A stretch of DNA of 11,103 nucleotides. Source: an uncultured Eubacteriales bacterium. GTDB taxonomy: Bacteria > Bacillota > Clostridia > Oscillospirales > CAG-272. Within the stretch, counting starts at the first letter, position 1, and every line of letters starts with the position of its first letter. The position numbers and the translations under genes are program-made. The DNA lies in NCBI GenBank assembly GCA_934385225.1, contig CAKRPQ010000071.1, forward strand, positions 1 to 11,103. The letters are read 5' to 3'. The notes beneath the pieces were generated by a model. It was not told where the DNA came from and ran no database searches. It worked only from the letters and a program-made list of their open reading frames with translations. Shown piece after piece: positions 6,300 to 11,103 of this stretch.

Positions 6300-7337
6300 T
6301 CAACCGAGCGTAACGGTGACTACAAAGCCGCCGATATTATCGCCCGATACCGAATAATCATAGCCGACGGGAACGATTATATCGGTTTTTTCGCCGTCCG
6401 ACACGGGTACATAGTATATTTCGTATCTTTTTCCGTCGTCGCAGTCAAACGCGAGGTGCGTCCCGTTATAATTATATTCCTCTCGGAGCAGTTCAATGTA
6501 TTCTTCAAGGCAAAGGTTCTCCGAATCCATATAATAAGCGTGCGGAACGCCGACGTAGCGGAAATGCCAGCTCTCATAGCTGACGCCCGTTATATCCGCC
6601 TTTTCTTCGGGATAGCGCAGAATGAAGCCGTATTTATGCGCATTCTCGTATATCGGCAGGTAGTCGGGTTCGTCCTGAATATATGTATTCGCACCGTCCT
6701 TATAGACGGACATATCAAAGGCCATGCCCGTATGATGTTCGCTTTCGCCGGGAAGTGCGACGTACATATCCGCTTTTTCCTTGCCGTCGCGCTCCACTCT
6801 GTAATCGTATATTTCGCGCTGCTCCTCCTCAGTTCTGTATGCGCTCTTCACAAGCAAGCCGTTTTTGCCGCTCTCGCGGTAAAAATCGGAGGTTAGTGCA
6901 TCAAGCCTTTCGGCGATCTTCTCATCGAGCATAAGATCCGTTCCGCTGACCTGATACGCGCGCGAACCGTCGTCAAACTTCGTTCTTGACGAGTAAAGAT
7001 TGACCGTCTTCGTCTTTTCGGGAAAAACATAAGGTGCGCCGCGTCTGACAAGTATCAGATTTCCTCGGTGAAGCTCCTCGTTCCCGACAGATGCCGTGAT
7101 AAAGCCTTTTTTCGTCGCGGTACTGATTGTCTCCGTCTCTTTTGCCGTCTCCGATTCCGCCAAAGCAGAAGTCTCCGCCTCAGCTTTCTCCCTCTCGTCC
7201 TTTTTCGTTTTAAGCGAGAACAAAAAGACTATAAGCCCTATAAACAGAATAACGGCGAGCGTCATAAGCGCAATATTTTTCGCCACCTGACGGCGATGGC
7301 GGCGTCTTGACCTGAATTTTTTGGAATCGTAGTTCAT
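6300..7337 (-). CDS. Membrane-anchored D-alanyl-D-alanine carboxypeptidase, VanY/M15B family
   Basis: Predicted zinc D,D-carboxypeptidase that removes the terminal D-Ala of peptidoglycan stem peptides outside the cell. In the 345-residue protein, a basic N terminus (RSRRRHRR) precedes one transmembrane helix (about 22-41), then a Glu/Thr/Ala-rich linker (about 45-76). The M15 domain follows: SAYRTEEEQ (165-173), the zinc motif SEHHTGMAFD (His201, Asp208) and ESWHFRYVG with catalytic Glu255 and zinc ligand His258. A roughly 65-residue C-terminal extension (about 280-345) is predicted beta-rich. Start ATG 7337 has GGAGG five bases upstream. The stop is almost contiguous with the next gene. Family members include housekeeping enzymes; nothing nearby (no vanH/A/X or vanRS) suggests glycopeptide resistance. 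Confidence 0.9.
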   Translation of the reverse strand: MNYDSKKFRSRRRHRRQVAKNIALMTLAVILFIGLIVFLFSLKTKKDEREKAEAETSALAESETAKETETISTATKKGFITASVGNEELHRGNLILVRRGAPYVFPEKTKTVNLYSSRTKFDDGSRAYQVSGTDLMLDEKIAERLDALTSDFYRESGKNGLLVKSAYRTEEEQREIYDYRVERDGKEKADMYVALPGESEHHTGMAFDMSVYKDGANTYIQDEPDYLPIYENAHKYGFILRYPEEKADITGVSYESWHFRYVGVPHAYYMDSENLCLEEYIELLREEYNYNGTHLAFDCDDGKRYEIYYVPVSDGEKTDIIVPVGYDYSVSGDNIGGFVVTVTLG

Positions 7338-7382
7338 TTTATCCTCCTTTTATAAAAATTCACGAAATGTTCTGTGCAAAGC

Positions 7383-7426
7383 GGGGACTGCCCTAAGCTG
7401 CCTTTTGCAGATGTCGGACAATCCCC
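7383..7426. repeat. Imperfect palindrome between pnp and the carboxypeptidase gene
   Basis: Arms 7383-7393 and 7416-7426 pair over 11 bp (two mismatched on DNA but G-U in the minus-strand RNA), with a nested 4-bp stem (7398-7401 / 7407-7410). On the plus strand the palindrome is followed a few bases later by a seven-T run (7432-7438); on the minus strand no U-run follows. It may be a REP/MITE-like hairpin, an mRNA stabiliser at the end of pnp, or a terminator facing the other way. No insertion-sequence gene or target duplication is visible. Confidence 0.5.
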
Positions 7427-7447
7427 TGCCGTTTTTTTATTTACAAA

Positions 7448-9565
7448 TTATTCTTTAACGTCCTTCATCGAGAGGCGGACTCTGCCCTTCTCGTCAACGC
7501 CGAGGTACTTGACCTTGACCTCGTCACCGACTTTAAGAACGTCCTCAACCTTTTCGACTCTGTGATCTGCTATCTTGGAGATATGCACAAGTCCCTCCTT
7601 GCCGGGAGCATACTCGACGAAAGCACCGCAGGCGATTATGCCCGTGACATTGCCGCTGTAAACAGCTCCGACCTCAGGTTCAAAGCATATAGCGTCGATC
7701 ATGGACTTTGCGACCTCCGCATCAGCGGTATTGACAGCCGCGATGTGGATCGTTCCGTCCTCTTCGATATCTACCTTTGCACCGGACTCTGCCGTGATCT
7801 TCTGGATAACGGCTCCACCCTTGCCTATTACTTCTCTGATCTTATCGGGGTTGATTTTAAGCGTGATCATCTTGGGCGCATACTTCGAAACCTCTGCGCG
7901 AGGCTCTGCGATAGCTTTGAGAATTACTTCGTCAATGATGTAGTCGCGTCCCTTATGGGTCGTTTCAAGCGCTGCCTTGATTATTTCGGGTGTAAGACCG
8001 TCGATTTTAAGGTCCATCTGAATTGAAGTGATACCCTTATGAGTACCCGCAACCTTGAAGTCCATATCGCCGTAGAAGTCTTCAAGCCCCTGAATATCTA
8101 TCATTGTCTGCCAGCTGCCGTCTTCCTCCGTGATAAGACCGCAGGAAATACCCGCAACGGGAGCCTTTATCGGCACGCCGGCGTCCATAAGAGCGAGTGT
8201 GGAACCGCAGACAGAGCCCTGCGACGTAGAACCGTTCGACGAAAGAACGTCGGAAACAAGACGGATAGCGTAGGGGAACTCATCGACAGACGGAAGAACG
8301 GGAACGAGCGATCTCTCGGCAAGTGCGCCGTGACCTATTTCGCGGCGTCCGGGGCTTCTCGTCGATTTAGCCTCGCCCGTCGAGAAACCGGGCATATTGT
8401 AGTGGTGCATATATCTCTTTGTATCTTCGTTGTCGATACCGTCGAGCATCTGAGCCTCTGCGAGAGTGCCGAGCGTTGCGGCGGTGAGAACCTGTGTCTG
8501 ACCGCGGGTGAACATACCCGAACCGTGAACTCTCGGAAGAAGTCCGACCTCTGCCGTAAGCGGACGGATCTCGTCCATCGATCTGCCGTCAACGCGCTTA
8601 TGGTCTTTAAGAAGCCAGCGGCGGACGATCTTCTTCTGAATCTTATAGACAAGCTCGTCCATAATGTTCGGAATTTCGGGGTATTCCTCGCCGAACTTTT
8701 CTGCGATGTCGTCCATTATAGGCTGCATCTTTTCGTCGCGGACGTTCTTGTCGTCGGTGTCAAGAGCCTCCATTACCGCCTTTTCGCAGTAAGCAAAGAC
8801 TTTATCGAACATATCGTGATCAAGCTCGCAGGAAGGATATTCGAACTTCTTCTTGCCGACCTCGGAGACGATAGCGTTTATAAATTCAAGTACGCCCTGG
8901 TTTTCCTTATGCGCAAGCATAATAGCCTCGTACATAAGGTCGTCGGAAACTTCCTTTGCGCCCGCTTCTATCATAACAACCTTCTTTGTCGAGGAAGCAA
9001 CGGTGAGTTCAAGGTCGCTGACCTTTCTTTCGGCTTCCGTCGGGTTGATAATGAGCTTGCCGTCGACAAGACCGACGAAAACGCCGCTTATAGGACCGTT
9101 CCACGGAATATCGGAAATTGCGAGGGCTGTCGAAGCGCCTATCATTGCGGCAATTTCGGGCGAGCAGTCGGGATCGACGCTCATAACCGTAAGCGTAAGA
9201 GCTACGTCGTTACGGAGATCCTTCGGGAAAAGCGGACGGATAGGTCTGTCGATAACGCGGGAAGTAAGAACAGCCTTTTCGGACGGTTTGCCCTCACGTT
9301 TGAGGTAACCGCCGGGGATCTTGCCCGCGGCATACATTCTTTCGTCGAAGTCGACGGAAAGAGGCAGGAAGTCTATACCGTCTCTCGGCTTTGCGCTTGC
9401 GGTAGCGCAGCAGAGAATAGCCGTTTCGCCGTATCTGACGAAAACAGAGCCGTTTGCAAGGCCTGCCATTTTACCCGTTTCGATTACAAGCGGGCGTCCC
9501 GCAAGTGTGTAATTGAACGTTTTGTAGTTTTTGAACTCCATTTTTGAGCTTTTGATTTCTGACAT
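7448..9565 (-). CDS. pnp: Polyribonucleotide nucleotidyltransferase (PNPase)
   Basis: PNPase degrades RNA 3'-to-5' by phosphorolysis, releasing nucleoside diphosphates, and can add tails; it works as a trimer. The 705-residue protein has the full layout: first RNase PH domain (about 12-145), helical linker, second RNase PH domain (about 325-555) with TSQGSVCGSTLALMDAG and the active-site segment EDFYGDMDFK (Asp496, Asp502, Lys504, equivalent to the catalytic Asp486/Asp492/Lys494 of E. coli), a KH domain with GKGG at 581-584, and a C-terminal S1 domain (about 632-703). Start ATG 9565 has GGAGG five bases upstream; an in-frame ATG four codons earlier (9577) overlaps that site and is unlikely. 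It follows rpsO across a roughly 200-base structured gap. Confidence 0.98.
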   Translation of the reverse strand: MSEIKSSKMEFKNYKTFNYTLAGRPLVIETGKMAGLANGSVFVRYGETAILCCATASAKPRDGIDFLPLSVDFDERMYAAGKIPGGYLKREGKPSEKAVLTSRVIDRPIRPLFPKDLRNDVALTLTVMSVDPDCSPEIAAMIGASTALAISDIPWNGPISGVFVGLVDGKLIINPTEAERKVSDLELTVASSTKKVVMIEAGAKEVSDDLMYEAIMLAHKENQGVLEFINAIVSEVGKKKFEYPSCELDHDMFDKVFAYCEKAVMEALDTDDKNVRDEKMQPIMDDIAEKFGEEYPEIPNIMDELVYKIQKKIVRRWLLKDHKRVDGRSMDEIRPLTAEVGLLPRVHGSGMFTRGQTQVLTAATLGTLAEAQMLDGIDNEDTKRYMHHYNMPGFSTGEAKSTRSPGRREIGHGALAERSLVPVLPSVDEFPYAIRLVSDVLSSNGSTSQGSVCGSTLALMDAGVPIKAPVAGISCGLITEEDGSWQTMIDIQGLEDFYGDMDFKVAGTHKGITSIQMDLKIDGLTPEIIKAALETTHKGRDYIIDEVILKAIAEPRAEVSKYAPKMITLKINPDKIREVIGKGGAVIQKITAESGAKVDIEEDGTIHIAAVNTADAEVAKSMIDAICFEPEVGAVYSGNVTGIIACGAFVEYAPGKEGLVHISKIADHRVEKVEDVLKVGDEVKVKYLGVDEKGRVRLSMKDVKE

Positions 9566-9598
9566 TTTGTCCTCCATGATTTTATTTTTTCATTTTAT

Positions 9599-9682
9599 TC
9601 CCTTCACAGAGGGCTTAGCACTTAAAAACACATTTTCGGTCGAAAATGTGCTTTTAACTGCTAAAACCGCGTGTAGAAGGGA
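9599..9682 (-). promoter_or_regulatory. Long stem-loop in the pnp leader (possible RNase III target)
   Basis: Bases 9615-9637 and 9642-9664 form a 23-bp stem around a 4-base loop; on the minus-strand RNA there are 21 Watson-Crick pairs, one G-U and one G-G mismatch. A further closing stem pairs 9599-9605 (TCCCTTC) with 9676-9682 (GAAGGGA), extendable by three pairs across a one-base bulge. It ends about 30 bases before the pnp start. In E. coli the rpsO-pnp gap contains a long hairpin cut by RNase III, after which PNPase represses its own synthesis. The same position suggests a similar device here, by analogy. Confidence 0.65.
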
Positions 9683-9695
9683 CGCGCAGAGTATT

Positions 9696-9753
9696 TTCCG
9701 AGAAAAAGAGTATGGAGTGAAGGAGCAAAAGCGACGCTTTCACCCTTCACTCC
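9696..9753 (-). terminator. Terminator or attenuator after rpsO
   Basis: Eleven bases after the rpsO stop, arms 9744-9753 and 9714-9723 form a perfect 10-bp stem (GGAGTGAAGG / CCTTCACTCC) enclosing a 20-base interior with a nested AAAGC/GCTTT stem. On the minus strand it is followed by ATACTC and then a five-U run (9707-9703). The U-run is displaced by six bases, so termination is probably partial, allowing some readthrough into pnp. Confidence 0.6.
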
Positions 9754-9763
9754 GCAAAGCTTT

Positions 9764-10027
9764 TTACTTTCTGAGACCGAGCTTCTGGCAGATTGCGCGG
9801 TAGCGCTCGATATCTGTCTTCTGGAGGTAACCGAGAAGATTTCTTCTGTGACCTACCATTTTAAGAAGTCCGCGACGGCTGTGATGGTCGTTGTTGTTCT
9901 TTTTAAGATGCTCTGTGAGCGTGTTGATACGGCTCGTGAGGATAGCTATCTGCACCTCTGGCGAACCCGTGTCGTTCTCACTTGTCTTGTACTCGTTGAT
10001 AATCGCCTGCTTTTCTTCTTTAAGCAT
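9764..10027 (-). CDS. rpsO: 30S ribosomal protein S15
   Basis: S15 is a primary 16S rRNA-binding protein of the 30S platform. The 87-residue protein is a near-textbook family member: MLKEEKQAIINEYKTSENDT at the N terminus, then GSPEVQIAILTSRINTLTEH, the HHSRRGLL segment and MVGHRRNLLGYLQ, ending QKLGLRK. The ATG at 10027 has a GAGGTG site 8 bases upstream and gives the standard length; the frame is open 19 codons further up but has no supporting start signal. It has its own strong promoter and a structured leader of about 95 bases, and precedes pnp as in most bacteria. Confidence 0.98.
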   Translation of the reverse strand: MLKEEKQAIINEYKTSENDTGSPEVQIAILTSRINTLTEHLKKNNNDHHSRRGLLKMVGHRRNLLGYLQKTDIERYRAICQKLGLRK

Positions 10028-10122
10028 AATTTTCACCTCATTGAAATTATTTTGCGTGTGCACAGCAATCGGCAGGTGAAGCACCCTACGGGTCTGCCCC
10101 GAAAACCGAGCGCACGTAATTA
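10028..10122 (-). promoter_or_regulatory. Structured rpsO leader, candidate S15 autoregulatory element
   Basis: The predicted 5' leader of rpsO can fold: 10071-10075 (GGCAG) pairs with 10094-10098, enclosing an ACCC/GGGT stem (10083-10086 / 10090-10093) with a 3-base loop. An alternative pairing uses 10069-10072 (TCGG) with 10106-10109 and shares two bases with the first stem, so the two exclude each other. S15 represses its own mRNA in several phyla through different leader folds. The fold here is by eye and the S15 link is inference. Confidence 0.45.
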
Positions 10123-10128
10123 CAGTAT

Positions 10129-10157
10129 ATTATAGCACACTTTTTCTCTTTTGTAAA
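10129..10157 (-). promoter_or_regulatory. Sigma-A promoter for rpsO-pnp
   Basis: On the minus strand: -35 TTTACA (10157-10152, five of six consensus), a 17-base spacer and a perfect -10 TATAAT (10134-10129). The preceding TGTGC gives an extended -10. Transcription should start near 10122. It lies between the TPM-protein stop and rpsO. Confidence 0.87.
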
Positions 10158-10176
10158 GAGGTTTTTGAAATTTTTA

Positions 10177-11001
10177 TCAGAAGCTTCTTCCGCCGCCTCC
10201 GTGCGTGCTGCCCGATGACGATGTATGCGTACTCGAACCGCCGCCCGACGAGGAGGATTCCTCGACACGCTTCGTTCTCGTAACGGTACTGTAAAGGAAC
10301 GTATCGCGGCTCACGTCGAGCTTGAAGCTGTCGCCGACGACATACGCCGCGGCGTTGACATTTTTGCGCACGCTTTTCAGTTTGCCTTTCATTACGGCTG
10401 TAACGATAAGAGCAATTACGAAGCCGATCGCAAGAGGAATTATCACGCGTCCGAGAACGGAAAAGCTGATTTTATACTGCTCTATTCCCGAAAGCGATTC
10501 GTAATATTCGTCATACGCGTCGTCGTCGAAACGCCCGCTGACGGTCGATATAAACGTATCGCAAGCGTTATAGTAATCTCCGTTTTTTACATAGTCGTAA
10601 AAAGTGTCGATCACGCTCTGAATATCGCTGTCGCTGAAAGTATCTATCCCGCGTCCCTTTGTGCTTATCCAGATGTCGCGGTTATCCATATCTATGAGCA
10701 TGAGAATGCCGTCGATGCCGCTCTCGCCCATGCCGTATCCGCCGTAGTCGAAGAGATCGTCGGCGTATTCCATCGCGGTCTTTCCTTCCGCGTCGTCCGT
10801 CGTTGCGACGACGATGTCAAAATTCCAGCTTTCGCTGATATCGCCGAGCCTCTTTTCGAGCGCGGCTTCCTCCTCGTCCGTGAGCAGATCCGCATAGTCG
10901 ATAACGCGCGAAGGGTGAACGCTCTCCGCAAAAGCGGAGAACGAAAAGCACATAAATGCCGTAAGGAGCGCGAGCACAAAAGCCGATTTTCTGAGTTTCA
11001 T
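10177..11001 (-). CDS. Exported TPM-domain protein with C-terminal membrane anchor
   Basis: A 274-residue secreted or membrane protein of the TPM family (once called TPM_phosphatase, including YgcG-like proteins), whose biochemical role is not established in bacteria; the plant relative TLP18.3 acts in photosystem II repair. A signal peptide (about 1-25, cleavage likely after AFA) precedes the TPM domain (about 31-160) with VIDYADLLTDEEEAALEKRL, then FDIVVATTDD, and GIDGILMLIDMDNRDIWIST. One transmembrane helix lies at about 186-204. The last 30 residues are Ser/Gly/Thr-rich and end GGGGRSF, a tail common among TPM proteins. Start ATG 11001 has AAGGAGG seven bases upstream. It follows the partial gene at the right edge by 12 bases, so they are probably cotranscribed. 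No terminator is visible before the rpsO promoter. Confidence 0.85.
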   Translation of the reverse strand: MKLRKSAFVLALLTAFMCFSFSAFAESVHPSRVIDYADLLTDEEEAALEKRLGDISESWNFDIVVATTDDAEGKTAMEYADDLFDYGGYGMGESGIDGILMLIDMDNRDIWISTKGRGIDTFSDSDIQSVIDTFYDYVKNGDYYNACDTFISTVSGRFDDDAYDEYYESLSGIEQYKISFSVLGRVIIPLAIGFVIALIVTAVMKGKLKSVRKNVNAAAYVVGDSFKLDVSRDTFLYSTVTRTKRVEESSSSGGGSSTHTSSSGSTHGGGGRSF

Positions 11002-11013
11002 GTCGTTCCCTCC

Positions 11014-11103
11014 TTAAAACAAATATGTAAGAAACGTTATGAGCATTATCGCCGCGCCGATCGCACCCGTAAGACCGAACAGCCAGCGTCTGTACGCCGC
11101 TTT
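11014..11103 (-). CDS. C-terminal end of an unidentified membrane protein (5' end outside window)
   Basis: An open frame enters from the right edge and runs 29 codons to a TAA at 11016-11014. It encodes a basic start (KAAYRRW) and then a hydrophobic stretch (residues LFGLTGAIGAAIMLITFLTY) that looks like a C-terminal transmembrane helix. The stop is directly next to the AGGAGG site of the TPM gene, as expected in an operon. Too short to identify the family. Confidence 0.6.
   Translation of the reverse strand, partial: KAAYRRWLFGLTGAIGAAIMLITFLTYLF

Noticed and set aside
6132..6896. 254-codon open frame on the plus strand across the carboxypeptidase and lipoprotein genes
   Set aside because: It overlaps two well-supported minus-strand genes and shows no family features or convincing ribosome binding site.
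6300..7337. Vancomycin-resistance vanY
   Set aside because: No vanH, vanA/B, vanX or vanRS genes are nearby, and M15B carboxypeptidases are common housekeeping enzymes.
7340..7380. Promoter for the carboxypeptidase gene (TTGCAC with a TATAAA-like box)
   Set aside because: The -10-like box lies only about a dozen bases before the ATG and overlaps the ribosome binding site, and the spacing is 19 bases.
8039..9547. 502-codon open frame on the plus strand, antisense to pnp
   Set aside because: It lies wholly within the highly conserved PNPase gene, has no recognisable domain, and long antisense frames are common opposite genes with this codon use.
10141..10175. Plus-strand terminator (CTCTTT/AAAGAG hairpin followed by T-run)
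   Set aside because: No plus-strand gene leads into it, and it overlaps the -35 region of the rpsO promoter; the stem is only 6 bp.

Overview
The window reads as chromosomal DNA of an anaerobic, Gram-positive Clostridia-type bacterium, probably a gut member of the Oscillospirales/Ruminococcaceae kind. This rests on the clostridial rimP-nusA-ylxR-ylxQ-infB gene set (YlxR and YlxQ together), purine-rich AGGAGG-type ribosome binding sites before nearly every gene, an NrnA-type DHH nuclease, and protein similarity by eye. The exact taxon is inference. Every gene lies on the minus strand, so transcription runs from high to low coordinates. No intergenic stretch exceeds about 200 bases, and there is no tRNA, rRNA, CRISPR array or transposase.

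Layout in order of transcription. The right edge holds the last 29 codons of an unidentified membrane protein, followed 12 bases later by an exported TPM-domain protein. A strong extended -10 promoter and a structured leader then precede rpsO. The roughly 200-base rpsO-pnp gap carries a terminator-like hairpin and a separate long, near-perfect stem-loop just before pnp. After pnp come a VanY-type D,D-carboxypeptidase, a solute-binding-protein-like lipoprotein with an acidic Thr/Glu tail, rbfA and nrnA. These last four are packed tightly: the carboxypeptidase-lipoprotein junction is nearly contiguous, and the next two junctions overlap by 8 bases. A second strong extended -10 promoter, preceded by 10-bp-phased T-tracts and followed by a leader hairpin, drives rimP, nusA, ylxR, ylxQ and infB. 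infB runs off the left edge within a run of 36-bp tandem repeats.

Functionally this is a translation, transcription and RNA-turnover locus. RimP, RbfA and S15 build or form the 30S subunit, IF-2 starts translation, NusA controls pausing and termination, YlxR and YlxQ are small RNA-binding proteins, PNPase degrades RNA, and NrnA clears the short oligonucleotides left over. In the order usual for Firmicutes, rbfA and nrnA follow infB, and rpsO-pnp follow those. Here rpsO-pnp and rbfA-nrnA sit upstream of rimP, with two cell-envelope genes inserted between pnp and rbfA. The genes themselves are ordinary. The most interesting material is the permuted order, the envelope insert and the structured non-coding elements. 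I found no convincing wholly new system.
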